Origin: Brachynemurus nebulosus
Lineage: Eukaryota > Arthropoda > Insecta > Neuroptera > Myrmeleontidae
Direction: 5' to 3'
Assembly: GCA_035578155.1 (NCBI GenBank)
Contig: JAPWDM010000016.1
Location: 80,001 to 144,000, forward strand
Length of the DNA: 64,000 nt
Position numbers and translations under genes: made by a program. This document shows positions 46,601-59,285 of this stretch, piece by piece (position 1 is the first letter of the stretch; each line of letters opens with the position of its first letter). The notes beneath the pieces are model-generated. The model searched no databases and had not been told where the DNA came from. It was given only the letters and a program-made list of their open reading frames with translations.

Positions 46601-49600
46601 TCGCAAGCAGAACACCAAAAATCAAAATTTGTCGATTTATCTTAAATCGATCATTTTTGTTTAAAAATGTTTATTTCATAACAGCTTTAGGATTTATAAC
46701 GCAATTTTGAAGAAAATTGTGTTTTTGGGTAAAATTTATATTCACGGTGTCACCCACCATTGCAAGCAGAATGCAAAAAATCCAAATTTACCGAAGTTAT
46801 CTTAGATCGCTTTCTTTTGTTTAAAAATGCCGATTTCATCACAATTTATCGATTTTTAACGCAATTTTGTTGAAAACTATGTTTTCGGGAAAAATTCATT
46901 TTCACGGTTTTACCCTCGCAAGCAGAACACCAAAAATCAAGATTTGTCGATTTATCTTTATCTTTTGTTTAACAATGCCGATTTCATCACAATTTTTCGA
47001 TCTTTAACGCAATTTTGTTGAAAAATGTGTTTTCGGGTAAAATTTATATTCACGGTTTTACCCTTGCAAACAGAACACCAAATATCAAAATTTGTCGATG
47101 TAATATTAAATCGTTCATTTTTGCTTAAAAATGTTTATTTCATAGCAGTTTTAGGATTTATAACGCAATTTTGAAGAAAATTGTGTTTTTGGGGAAAATT
47201 CATATTCACGGTGTCACCCTTGCAAGCAGAATGCCAAAAATCCAAATTTACCGAAGTTATCTTAGATCGCTTTCTTTTGTTTAAAAATGCCGATTTCATT
47301 ACAATTTTTCGATTTTTAACGCAATTTTGTTGAAAGTTGCGTTTTCGGGTAAGATTCATATTCACGGCTTTACCCTCACAAGCAGAACACCAAATATCCA
47401 AATTTGTCGATGTTATCATAAATCGTTCATTTTTGCTTAAAATGTTTATTTCATAACAGTTTTAGGATTTATAAAGCAATTTTGAGGAAAATTGTGTTTT
47501 TGGGTAAAATTCATATTTATGGTTTCACCCTTTCAAGCAGAATGCCAAAAATCCAAAATTACCGAAGTTATCTTAGATCGCTTTCTTTTGTTTAAAAATG
47601 CCGATTTCATCACAATTTTTCGATCTTTAACGCAATTTTGTTGAAAAATGTGTTTTCGGGTATAAATTATATTGACGGTTCTACCCTTGCAAGCAGAACA
47701 CCAAATATCAAAATTTCTCGATGTAATCTTAAATCGTTCATTTTTGCTTAAAAATGTTTATTTCATAACAGCTTTAGAATTTATAACGCAATTTTGTTGA
47801 AACTTGTGTTTTTGGATAAAATTCATATTCACGGATTCACCCTTGCAAGCAGAATGCCAAAAATCCAAATTTACCGAAGTTATCTTAGATCGCTTTCTTT
47901 TGTTTAAAAATGCCGATATCATCAAAGTTTTTCGATTTTTAACGCAATTTTGTTGAAAATTATGTTTTCGGGTAAAATTCATATTCACGGTGTCACCCTT
48001 GCAATCAGAATGCCAAAAATCCAAATTTGCCGAAGTTATCTTAGATCGCTTTCCTTTGTTTAAAAATGCCGATTTCATCACAATTTTTTTACTTTTAACG
48101 CAATTTTGTTGAAAATTGTGTTTTCGGGTAAAATTCATATCCACGGCTTTACCCTCGCAAGCAGAACACCAAAAATTAAAATTTGTCGATGTAAATTTAA
48201 ATCGTTCATTTTTGCTTAAAAATGTTCATTTCATGACAGCTTTACGATTTATAACGCAATTTTGAAGAAAATTGTGTTTTTGGGTGAAATTCATAATAAC
48301 GGTGTCACCCTTGCAAGCAGAATGCCAAAAATCCAAATTTACCGAAGTTATCTTAGATCGCTTTCTTTTGTTTAAAAATGCCGATTTCATCACAATTTAT
48401 CGATTTTTAACGCAATTTTGTTGGAAACTGTGTTTTCGGGAAAAATTCATTTTCACGGTTTTACTCTCGCAAGCAGAACACCAAAAATCAAAATTTGTCG
48501 ATTTATCTTAAATCGATCATTTTTGTTTAAAAATGTTTATTTCATAACAGCTTTAGGATTTATAACGCAATTTTGAAGAAAATTGTGTTTTTGGGTAAAA
48601 TTTATATTCACGGTGTCACCCACCATTGCAAGCAGAATGCAAAAAATCCAAATTTACCGAAGTTATCTTAGATCGCTTTCTTTTGTTTAAAAATGCCGAT
48701 TTCATCACAATTTATCGATTTTTAACGCAATTTTGTTGAAAACTATGTTTTCGGGAAAAATTCATTTTCACGGTTTTACCCTCGCAAGCAGAACACCAAA
48801 AATCAAGATTTGTCGATTTATCTTAAATCGATCATTTTTGTTTAAAAATGTTTATTTCATAACAGCTTTAGGATTTATAACGCAATTTTGAGGAAAATTG
48901 TGTTTTTGGGTAAAATTCATATTCACCGGTGTTACCCTTGCAAGCAGGATGCCAAAAATCCAAATTTACCGAAGTTATCGTAGATCGCTTTCTTTTGTTT
49001 AAAAATGCCGATTTCATCACAATTTTTCGATTTTTAACGCAATTTTGTTGAAAATTGTGTTTTCGGGTAAAATTCATATACACGGTTCTACCCTCGCTAG
49101 CAGAACAAAAAATATCAAAATTTGTCGATGTAATCTTAAATCCTTCATTTTTGTTAAAAAATGTTTATTCATAACAACTTTAGGATTTATAACGCAATTT
49201 TGAAGAAAATTGTGTTTTTGGGTAAAATTCATATTCACAGTTGCACCCTTGCAAACAGAATGCCAAAAATCCAAATTTACCGAAGTTATCTTAGATCGCT
49301 TTCTTTTGTTTAAAAATGCCGATTCCATCACAATTTTTCGATCTTTAACGCAATTTTGTTGAAAAATGTGTTTTCGGGTAAAATTCATATTCAAGGTTTG
49401 ACCCTCGCAAGCAGAACACTAAATATCAAAATTTGTCGATGTAATCTTAAATCGTTCATTTTTGCTTAAAAATGTTTATTTCATAACAGCTTTAGGATTT
49501 ATAACGCAATTTTGTTGAAACTTTTGTTTTTTGATAAAATTCATATTCAGGGATTCACCCTTGCATGCAGAATGCCAAAAATCTAAATTTGCCGAAGTTA

Positions 49601-50458
49601 TCTTAGATCGGTTTCCTTCGCTTAAAAATGCCGATTTCATTACAATTTATCGATTTTTAACGCAATTTTGAAGAAATTTGTGTTTTTGGGTAAAATTCAT
49701 ATTCACGGTGTTACCCTTGCAAACAGAATGCCAAAAATCCAAATTTACCGAAGTTATCTTAGATCGCTTTCTTTTGTTTAAAAATGCCGATTTCATCACA
49801 ATTTTTCGATTTTTAACGCAATTTTGTTGAAAATGGTGTCGTCGGGTAAAATTCATATTCACGGTTTTACCCTCGCAAACAGAATACCAAATATCGCAAT
49901 TTGTCGATGTAAACATAAATCGTTCACTTTTGCTTAAAAATGTTTATTTCATAACAACTTTAGGATTTATAACGCAATTTTGAAGAAAATTATGTTTTTG
50001 GGTAAAAAACATATTCACGGTTTTACCCTCGCAAGCAGAACACCAAAAATCAAAATTTGTCGATGTAATCTTAAATCGTTCATTTTTCCTTAAAAATGTT
50101 TATTTCATAACAGCTTTAGGATTTATAACGAAATTTTGAGGAAAATTGTGTTTTTGGGTAAAATTAATTTTCACGGTGTCACCCTTGCAAGCAGGATGCC
50201 AAAAATCCAAATTTGCCGAAGTTATCTTAGATCGCTTTCTTTTGTTTAAAAATGCCGATTTAATCACAATTTTTCCATCTTTAAGGCAATTTTGTTGAAA
50301 AATGAGTTTCGGGTAAAATTCATATTCACGGTTTTACCCTCGCAAGCAGAACACCAAAAATCAAAATTTGTCGATGTAATCTTAAATCGTTCATTTTTGC
50401 TTAAAAATGTTTACTTCATAACAACTTTAGGATTTAAAACGCAATTTTGAAGAAAATC
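43670..50458. repeat. 312-bp dimeric satellite, right block
   Basis: Continuation of the array at 34200-36056. Frame spacing is again 312 (44021, 44333, 44645, 44957, 45269). A 1,866-bp stretch is duplicated in tandem: about 45095-46960 and 46961-48826 are almost identical. The array ends at about 50458 in the middle of a type A monomer (GAAGAAAATC). Together the two blocks are about 8.6 kb. Confidence 0.95.
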
Positions 50459-51184
50459 GACTCCATCTATGAATTTAGCCCAGAACTTGACATAAACACT
50501 CACAATACCAAATAGCAGCTCTATCGGTCGAGAAATATGACCGCTATCCTACCAACAATTTTTTTTACATATTTATTTATTGGCTTCACATGACCTTGAA
50601 CACACTGTATATTTGGAAGTCATAATAGGTATATCAGTACATATCGTTAAAACATCACCAGGTTCTTAATTAATCTTGTGCGTACGGCATAAAAACCTAA
50701 CGGAATGATGAAATTCACCTTTCCGATGGTGGCTTCGATCGAGGTTTCTCCTTTTTGACACTGTTCCACCCCTTTGTTTTTAACGAAACTTGCAGTACTT
50801 AAACAGGACCTAATGTGCAATATTTGAGACTTTTTTCGTGATTGTCACTCTGAAGGAACCACTAAAAAAATGTTTTTCTATTTTTCTTCTCGAATTTTCT
50901 ATGATTGTTTACTAACGGAAAAATTTGAAAGAAATATATATTATAGTACTAACTTAGACCTACTCAATGGTTTTTAGTTTATCTCAATATCTGTAATAGT
51001 TTACGAGATATAAAGGTTTAAAAAATCATGGCCTTAATACATATTATCACAAATAACTTCTAAACTACCCAAGATATGAGGCTAAAACTTGCACACAAGA
51101 CTTCTTATCGGCTGCCCTTATAGTAGCCAAAGTGCCGTTGAAAATCTCGTCTGGGGGCCAACCGCCCATTCTTATCCCGTCATA
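50459..51184. other. unique interval between two satellites, no gene seen
   Basis: No ORF above chance and no repeat. Base composition is less AT-biased than the flanks. Confidence 0.55.
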
Positions 51185-54126
51185 CCCTTTGACCAAAATG
51201 CGTTAAAAATCGCATATATATGATGAAAAAGTCATTTTAAAACAAGAATATGTGATTTCACTTCACATCGAGAAATTGTGATTTTTCGGTCTTATATATG
51301 AAATAATGGAATGTCATTACAAGACCAATTTTTTCCGAAAATGGGAATTTGACCAAAATGCGCAAAATTTTGTGATTTCACTTCACATCGAGAAATTGTG
51401 TTTTTTCGGTCTTATATATGAAATAATGGTATGACATTGCAAAAACCAATTTTTTCCGAAAATGAAAATTAGACCAAAATGCGTTAAAAATCGAATATAT
51501 ATGATGAAAAATTCATTTTAAAACAAAAATATGTGATTTCACTTCACATCGAGAAATTGTGATTTTTCGGTCTTATATATAAAAATAATGGTATGGCATT
51601 GCAAAAACCAATTTTTTCCGGAAATGCCAATTTGACCAAATTGCGTTAAAAATCGCATGAATATGATGAAAAACTCATTTTAAAACAAAAATATGTGATT
51701 TCACTTTACATCGTGAAATTGTGATTTTTCGGTCTTATATATGAAATAATGATATGTCATTGCAAGAACCAATTTTTTCCGAAAATGGAAATTTGACCAA
51801 AATGCGTTAAAAATCGCAGATATATGATGAAAAAGTCATTTTAAAACAAAAATATGTGATTTCACTTCACATCGAGAAATTATGATTTTTCGGTCTTACA
51901 TATTAAATAACGGTATGACATTCCAAAAACCAATTTTTTCCGAAAATGGAAATTTGACCAAAATGCGTTAAAAATCGAATATATATGATGAAACAGTCAT
52001 TTTAAAGCAAAAATATGTGATTTCACTTCACATCGAGAAATTGTGATTTTTCGGTCTTATATATGAAATAATGGTATGTCATTGCCAAAGCCAATTTTTT
52101 CTGAACATGGAATTTTGACCAAAATGCGTTAAAAATCGCATATATATGATGAAAAAGTCAATTTTAAAACAAAAGTATGTGGTTTCACTTCACATCGAGA
52201 AATTGTGATTTTTCGGTCTTATATATGAAATAATGGAATGTCATTACAAGACCAATTTTTTCCGAAAATGGGAATTTGACCAAAATGCGCAAAATTTTGT
52301 GATTTCACTTCACATCGAGAAATTGTGTTTTTTCGGTCTTATATATGAAATAATGGTATGACATTGCAAAAACCAATTTTTTCCGAAAATGAAAATTAGA
52401 CCAAAATGCGTTAAAAATCGAATATATATGATGAAAAATTCATTTTAAAACAAAAATATGTGATTTCACTTCACATCGAGAAATTGTGATTTTTCGGTCT
52501 TATATATAAAAATAATGGTATGGCATTGCAAAAACCAATTTTTTCCGGAAATGCCAATTTGACCAAATTGCGTTAAAAATCGCATGAATATGATGAAAAA
52601 CTCATTTTAAAACAAAAATATGTGATTTCACTTTACATCGTGAAATTGTGATTTTTCGGTCTTATATATGAAATAATGATATGTCATTGCAAGAACCAAT
52701 TTTTTCCGAAAATGGAAATTTGACCAAAATGCGTTAAAAATCGCAGATATATGATGAAAAAGTCATTTTAAAACAAAAATATGTGATTTCACTTCACATC
52801 GAGAAATTATGATTTTTCGGTCTTACATATTAAATAACGGTATGACATTCCAAAAACCAATTTTTTCCGAAAATGGAAATTTGACCAAAATGCGTTAAAA
52901 ATCGATATATATATGATGAAACAGTCATTTTAAAGCAAAAATATGTGATTTCACTTCACATCGAGAAATTGTGATTTTTCGGTCTTATATATGAAATAAT
53001 GGTATGTCATTGCCAAAGCCAATTTTTTCTGAACATGGAATTTTGACCAAAATGCGTTAAAAATCGCATATATATGATGAAAAAGTCATTTTAAAACAAA
53101 AGTATGTGGTTTCACTTCACATCGAGAAATTGTGATTTTTCGGTCTTATATATGAAATAATGATGTCATTGCAAAAACCAATTTTTTCCGAAAATGGAAA
53201 TTTGACCAAAATGCGTTAAAAATCGCATATATATGTGATGAAAAAGTCATTTGAAAACAAAATTATGTGATTTCACTTCACATCGAGAAATTGTGATTTT
53301 TCGATCTTATATATGAAATAATGGTATGACATTGCAAAAACCAATTTTTTCCGAAAATGCAAATTTGACCAAATTGCGTTAAAAATCGCATGAATATGAT
53401 GAAAAAGTCATTTTTAAACAAAATTATGTGATTTCACTTCACATCGAGAAATTGTGATTTTTCGGTCTTATATATGAAATAATGATATGTCATTGCAAGA
53501 ACCAATTTTTTCCGAAAATGGAAATTTGACCAAAATGCGTTAAAAATCACATATATATGATGAAAAAGTCATTTAAAGACAAAATTATGTGATTTCACTT
53601 CACATCGAGAAATTGTGTTTTTTCGGTCTTATATATGAAATAATGGTGTCATTGCAAAAGCCAATTTTTTTCTGAACATGGAATTTTGACCAAAATGCGT
53701 TAAAAATCGCATATATATGATGAAAAAGTCATTTTGAAACAAAATTATGTGGTTTCACTTCACATCGAGAAATTGTGATTTTTCGGTCTTATATATGAAA
53801 TAATGATGACATTGCAAAAACCAATTTTTTCCGAAAATGTAAATTAGACCAAAATGCGTTAAAAATCGAATATATATGATGAAAAATTCATTTTAAAACA
53901 AAAATATGTAATTTCACTTTACATCGAGAAATTGTGATTTTTCGGTCTTATATATGAAGTAATGGTATGACATTGCATAAACTAATTTTTTCCGAAAATG
54001 GAAATTTGACCAAAATGCTTTAAAAATCGCATAAATATGATGAAAAAGTCATTTTAAAACAAAAATATGTGATTTCACTTCACATCGAGAAATTGTGATT
54101 TTTCGGTCTTATATATGAAATAATGG
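51185..54126. repeat. 161-bp satellite, about 18 copies, with a 927-bp internal duplication
   Basis: The unit start GACCAAAATGCGTTAAAAAT recurs at about 51191, 51472, 51634, 51795, 51956, 52117 and so on (mostly 161 bp; one copy deleted to ~121). Each contains TCACTTCACATCGAGAAATT and CGGTCTTATATATGAAATAA. The block from 51351 recurs at 52278 (offset 927), including a truncated monomer, which marks a segmental duplication. The array is cut at 54127 by a GGGTAGAC element. Confidence 0.93.
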
Positions 54127-54600
54127 TAGGGTAGACAGGGGTTATTTGGACAATGAAATTTCTAAGAGGTAATTTGAGCCACTCTTTTCCAATTAATCAC
54201 ATTACAGAAGTAAGTTGAACATCCAAAAGTTACACCACACAAAAGATATGACCAAATTACCACACTTAAATAAGTCACTTTTATCCAATTAACCAATTAC
54301 AGAGGTAAGTTAAACATGCAGAAATTACCCCACACAAATGATATGACCAAATTACCACTCTTAAATAAGTCACTTTTATCCAATTAACCACATTACAGAG
54401 ATAAGTTAAACATGCAAAAATTACCCCACACAAAAGATATGACCAAATTACCACACTTAAATAAGTCACTCTTATCCAATTAACCACATACAGAGAGAGG
54501 TAAGTTGAACATGCAAAAATTATCCAATACAAAAATTATGACAAAATTAGAACATTTAAATAAGTCGTTCATATCCAATTCACCATATTAATGAAACAAC
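54127..54600. repeat. GGGTAGAC-family end with ~90-bp tandem monomers, inserted in satellite 2
   Basis: At TA (54127-54128) in the satellite phrase AATAATGGTA the sequence changes to GGGTAGACAGGGGTTATTTG. The first ~50 bp are the inverse of 9874-9919. Four monomers with GTAAGTT(G/A)AACATGCA and ACCCCACACAAA follow, ending CCATATTAATGAAAC. The same ending leads straight into pogo 3' flank at 3680. Confidence 0.85.
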
Positions 54601-55060
54601 AGATACCATAAGACGCTCTTTGTACATATGTAACATAAAGAAGACGAAACAACAACATCGCTTACAACATACAAAATAAGTGTATATTTGAACTTTTAAT
54701 TTTTACTAAACTTGATTAATTATATGTTAAATATATATTTTAGGAAAAAATTAATATTTTGCTAAAGTTAGTGTACATTATAAACACTATAGATATAGGT
54801 AAAATAGCATTGTACAGTAATAACACCGGTCACATACAAAAAGTAGTATATATTTAAACTCATTGTACAGTAAGAACACATAACATATGATGATTTTTGC
54901 ATTTAAACTAAATAATAATACAATATTTGTTACATACAAAAATTAGTGTATATTTGAACTGAGAAAAATTTTTTCACATTAATAACGAATAATACCAAAT
55001 ATTTATATTTAAGTTTTTATATTTATATTTATCGAACAGTTTTTATATTTATCGGTTTCT
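54601..55060. other. spacer-like sequence, no gene
   Basis: GTATATTTGAACT(T/G) and TTCACATTAATAA phrases, repeated here at about 54670, 54850 and 54945, resemble 15040-15130 next to the rDNA spacer array, in the same orientation. ATATTTAAGTTTTTATATTT at about 55008 also occurs at 9730-9760. No ORF. Confidence 0.55.
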
Positions 55061-55562
55061 TTCAGAAATAACTTAAATAAATAAATAAAATAAATAAATT
55101 TATTGTCTCTAAAAGATTTACATCTTTATGACAAGGGTTTGGTGTAACTTCAAAAAATATAAAACTTTATAATACTTAATGAATGGTAACTTTGCTAGTA
55201 TTTTTGTAATAAAATAATCTTATAAATATACTAAGAAATTCATGCCATTCTTTTTTTTTTTTTTAATTTTTATAGCACTTACTAGCAAATAAACCAACAC
55301 ATAAAAAAGTAATCAATAACAATAATAATAATAACACAGAATATCAATGAATACCAATAAAAATATAACTCAATTTGACGCAAAGCTAACCCACTTATTT
55401 ATTACTTTGTTCTTAGTTTTCATTTCCATTTTTTCTTACGTATAAGTTAGCTTGGCAGTGATTAACAAATATAGTAAGTAATAAGGACAGGACAATAATA
55501 AGTAAGTGAGTATTAAATGAATAATGATAAATAAACCAACACAGTAGAGGATCATCATAATT

Positions 55563-55611
55563 AAATAACAATAACAATAACAAAAACAATAACAATAACA
55601 ATAACAGAGAA
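55563..55611. repeat. (AATAAC)n simple repeat in the LINE 3' UTR
   Basis: Seven to eight imperfect AATAAC hexamers. The antisense frames through it are artefacts. Confidence 0.85.
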
Positions 55612-55904
55612 TATTAAAGAATAACAATAGTAATGACAAAATTAATTTAACACAAAGCTGGTTCACTTATTTATTTATTTTTTGTTCTTTTTCTTTTTTG
55701 TTTTTTTTTTTTGTTTTTGGTTTTCATTTCCCTTCTCTTACATATTATCAGCTCAGTAATGAGAAATAAATTACAGTAAGAAATAGATGATAATAAATAA
55801 ATGAATATTAATTAACAAACAGTAAGTAGTAACTAATAAGTGATTAAAATTGAATACTTTTAGATATAAATACAGATAAAGAAAGACATAGAGATGAACA
55901 TCAA

Positions 55905-58900
55905 TTAGTTCACTAAATCCAAGGGCTGATGATTTAAAATGGATGATCTCGTGAGAAGAGCCAAATTAATGAATTTAACCACGAGATACAAATCCCGTTT
56001 ATGAGTCGGTGTTAGAAGTTTCCTCAAGCATTGCCAATAGTCTTGTTCTTCAAATCTTCTAGTTTTATATAACATCTGAGCCCTAGCATCCTCATATAGC
56101 GGACATTGAAAGAAAAAATGTATGAGATCTTCTTTTTCACCTCTTTTACAAAACGTACAGTTTTGTGTCATATCTACATTATAGTATATGCCATTGATTG
56201 AGATTTTTAAGTTTTGATAACCTGACGTTCGTAGTTGGGTCATAATTCTTATAAATGAGATATAACCGTTAAATTTGAGGTAACTGGGCTCTTTATCATT
56301 AAATAAAACTAGGTCTTTGTAAATGTAGCAAAACTGACTGTTTTGTAAGCGTTCCCAATCTGATGATCTAATATTACTTGCTGATGCATCCAGTATTTTC
56401 TTGTAATTCAGCTTTAGCATATCAATATCTTGGCTCTGCCAAACGAAATCGAAGCCCAAATCAGATAGTACAGCTTGCAATTGTTTTGCCCAGTTATATT
56501 TTATTGAAGTGTTATCCATTAGCTGTACAAGTCTATTGTAGCAAATTTTTGGATAGCGGTCATTTTCCATAGATAAAAGTCGTTTCCACCAGTTAAGTGT
56601 TAATTTTAAAACTGTATGTGCAATTTTCAAACGATTCATTTCAATTCGTACTACATAATTAGGAGTATTAGCAGAGAGTAAAAATATTCTTTTAAAAAAA
56701 CGTACTTGGATTTTTTCTAATTCGTCTGTGTATCTTAAGGCCCAAATAGGAGCTGAGTATAAAAGTGTGCTAGTCACTATTGAGTCAAATAGTTGATTCC
56801 TAACTTCCCAAGAAGAAGATTTCATGGCTGCAAGAAGATTCGTTACTGTACCAGACGCAATATTGGTTTTGGAGACTGAGTATTTTGCGGCTTCCAAAAA
56901 CAAAGATGAGCTAACAAATGGTATTCCTAGATATATGTACTTATTAACCACTTCTATTTGAGTATCACCATAGTAGAATGGTCGAATATTCAGATATCTT
57001 CCTTTTTTATGAAAAAGTAATATTTTAGTTTTATTGATATTAACCTTGATAGAGTTATTTTCTGAATATTTTTTTAAAATTTTTAATTTGTTACTCATAT
57101 CCATGTACGTATCTCCAAGAATCACCAAATCGTCGGCATACAGGAGCAGCAAAACATCATTCTTGTGATCTACATTTAAACCTTTAACACCATTTTCTCT
57201 AAAGAAGTGTTCTAAGTCATATAAAAATAAGGAAAATAGTAGCGGGCTTAAAGATTCACCTTGCAAAACGCCTTCTGTAACTGGTATTTCATTTGTATAG
57301 GTGTTATTTACTTTCACTTGCATCACTGCATTATCATATAGATCTTTACAGATTCGTATAATCTTGGTACTAACGCCTAATAGGTGTAATTTTTGCCATA
57401 ATTTCGTGTGGTTAATAGAATCAAATGCTCTTTGGTAATCAACAAAAAGAGCAAATATTTGGCGACTTTTAAATCTCATTTGAATCTGTACCACTGATGA
57501 TAAAACAAATAAATTATCTGAGCACCCTCGATTCTTACGAAATCCAGACTGGGATTCCGGGATGATTTTCTTGTCTTCGGCCCAAGCTGTTAACCTATTT
57601 AATATCACTTGAGTGAATATTTTAGTTATTGTATTGACCAAAGCAATAGCTCTGTAGTTTTCTGGATTGGTTTTTTCCCCCCGTTTATGCATCATTGTTA
57701 AAATTATCTTAGTCCACTCTTTGGGTAACTTAGATTTTCGCATTACATTGTTAAATAATGTGCAAAGATAAAGTAGCCAATTTTGTGGAAGATGTTTATA
57801 AAATTCGTACGGTATTTGATCTTTCCCAGGGGATTTACCATTTTTACAATTTGCTAAACTGAGCATAATTTCCTCTGTGGAAATGTCAGAATCCAAAAAA
57901 GGGTCTTCTATTCCATTAAAATTCAAAATACCTTTATTTCTTTGTGGATACATTTGCATAAAAAATCTTTCCCATTCTTGCTTTGAAATACACAAATCTT
58001 GGGAGTTAATAGTTGACTTTCTAAAAGATGTAACTACTTTCCAGAAACTGGCACTGTCATTTGTACTTGCTATTGCTTTAGCTGTTTCTAAATAGAAAAT
58101 CTTCTTTTTGTTCTTAACTGTGTTTTTATATAATTTTTTAAGTTGTATGTAATTTTTTCGTTCTGTGTCCTGCCAACCATTTTTTTTAAGTTTCTTTAAA
58201 TTTTCTTGAATTTGTTTTTTTAACAACTTACAATCATTATCAAACCACGGTTTTCGTAATTTTTTTTTTTCGTCACTATGTACGATATGCATCATTCCTA
58301 TTTCCTTTGCTATTTGCATTATTGTTCCAGTTAAGTTAGAGTGTAAAGAGTCAATGGTATCTTTATCAGGATTTGTAGATATATTTAAAGAGTATTGCAT
58401 TGCAGTTTGGAATTCGATTAGTTTATTGTTATCCCATCTTAGTATTTGCAATTCATTTTTAGACGGTACAATTACACGTTTATTTTGGTTCTCTGTGTTT
58501 ATACAAAGGGTAAGTTCAATGGGGAAATGATCCGATTCAAATATATTATTTTGCACTTTCAAGTCCAATATTTCACTCAACATAGTTGAATTTACCCATA
58601 CTAAATCCACAATACTACCTCCATTTGCATTTAAAAATGTAAATTGCGCCGGGTTATCACTAAATGTTCTACCATTCAATAAAGAAAAACCATTTTCCTC
58701 CATATTATCAACGAGATTTTTGCCTTTTTTATTCAGAAATGAGTCAAGTGTTTCACGCTCAGAGATTAAATTATATGTGTCATTTAGTGGGAGATACTGG
58801 TTCAACTTACCCACTCTTGCGTTAAAATCACCCCCAATAATAAATAATAAGTCTTGATACCGTGAAAAAGTTTCTAATAACACTATCTGAAACTGTTCAA

Positions 58901-59285
58901 ATATTACCGTAAATTCAATTGTAGGTTTAAAGTAAACCAAGCACACAATTAATTCACTTTCCATGTTATTAACTTTTACAATAATCCACCATTCAGTTTT
59001 ATGTAATACGAGATAATTACTTATTGACTTTTTAATAAAGATAATTAATCCGCCACTTGCACGTCCTTTGGTTTTCTCTTTGATAGCTCCTGATATAATA
59101 TAGTCGTAATCTGTAAAGTCCTGTATATTAGTTTTTTCACTTACTAACCACGTTTCACTTATACAAATGATTTCAGAGTATTGAAGTTTTTCTTTCTCTA
59201 AAAAAAAATTGCTGAGACCATTTACATTCCAGAATGTTATTTTGAGGTGTTTTCTTTTGACTGAGAGGTTTGTGTCTATATCTAG
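55905..59285 (-). CDS. LINE ORF2: AP endonuclease and reverse transcriptase, no own start codon
   Basis: The first in-frame ATG (58964) lies inside the endonuclease. The frame is open 107 codons further upstream, to 59285 at the ORF1 stop, and only there does the endonuclease begin properly (LKITFWNVNGLSN, then ICISETWL). Total about 1,126 residues. Motifs: GGDFNARVG, ESDHFPIEL (endonuclease); NYRAIALVNTITKIF, SGFRKNRGCSDNLFVL, FVDYQRAFDSINH, VLQGESLSPLLFSLFLYDLE and YADDLVILG (reverse transcriptase); a C-terminal C-x2-C...H...C cluster (CTFCKRGEKEDLIHFFFQC). I infer synthesis as a fusion to ORF1 by -1 frameshifting. Confidence 0.9.
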   Translation of the reverse strand, partial: LDIDTNLSVKRKHLKITFWNVNGLSNFFLEKEKLQYSEIICISETWLVSEKTNIQDFTDYDYIISGAIKEKTKGRASGGLIIFIKKSISNYLVLHKTEWWIIVKVNNMESELIVCLVYFKPTIEFTVIFEQFQIVLLETFSRYQDLLFIIGGDFNARVGKLNQYLPLNDTYNLISERETLDSFLNKKGKNLVDNMEENGFSLLNGRTFSDNPAQFTFLNANGGSIVDLVWVNSTMLSEILDLKVQNNIFESDHFPIELTLCINTENQNKRVIVPSKNELQILRWDNNKLIEFQTAMQYSLNISTNPDKDTIDSLHSNLTGTIMQIAKEIGMMHIVHSDEKKKLRKPWFDNDCKLLKKQIQENLKKLKKNGWQDTERKNYIQLKKLYKNTVKNKKKIFYLETAKAIASTNDSASFWKVVTSFRKSTINSQDLCISKQEWERFFMQMYPQRNKGILNFNGIEDPFLDSDISTEEIMLSLANCKNGKSPGKDQIPYEFYKHLPQNWLLYLCTLFNNVMRKSKLPKEWTKIILTMMHKRGEKTNPENYRAIALVNTITKIFTQVILNRLTAWAEDKKIIPESQSGFRKNRGCSDNLFVLSSVVQIQMRFKSRQIFALFVDYQRAFDSINHTKLWQKLHLLGVSTKIIRICKDLYDNAVMQVKVNNTYTNEIPVTEGVLQGESLSPLLFSLFLYDLEHFFRENGVKGLNVDHKNDVLLLLYADDLVILGDTYMDMSNKLKILKKYSENNSIKVNINKTKILLFHKKGRYLNIRPFYYGDTQIEVVNKYIYLGIPFVSSSLFLEAAKYSVSKTNIASGTVTNLLAAMKSSSWEVRNQLFDSIVTSTLLYSAPIWALRYTDELEKIQVRFFKRIFLLSANTPNYVVRIEMNRLKIAHTVLKLTLNWWKRLLSMENDRYPKICYNRLVQLMDNTSIKYNWAKQLQAVLSDLGFDFVWQSQDIDMLKLNYKKILDASASNIRSSDWERLQNSQFCYIYKDLVLFNDKEPSYLKFNGYISFIRIMTQLRTSGYQNLKISINGIYYNVDMTQNCTFCKRGEKEDLIHFFFQCPLYEDARAQMLYKTRRFEEQDYWQCLRKLLTPTHKRDLYLVVKFINLALLTRSSILNHQPLDLVN

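Noticed and set aside
34204..49916. Many similar 76-128-codon ORFs rich in Lys/Asn/Phe
   Set aside because: Satellite with a period divisible by three; no start context or domain.
55413..55666. Two Leu/Cys/Tyr-rich membrane-like ORFs
   Set aside because: Antisense readings of (AATAAC)n and AT-rich LINE 3' UTR.
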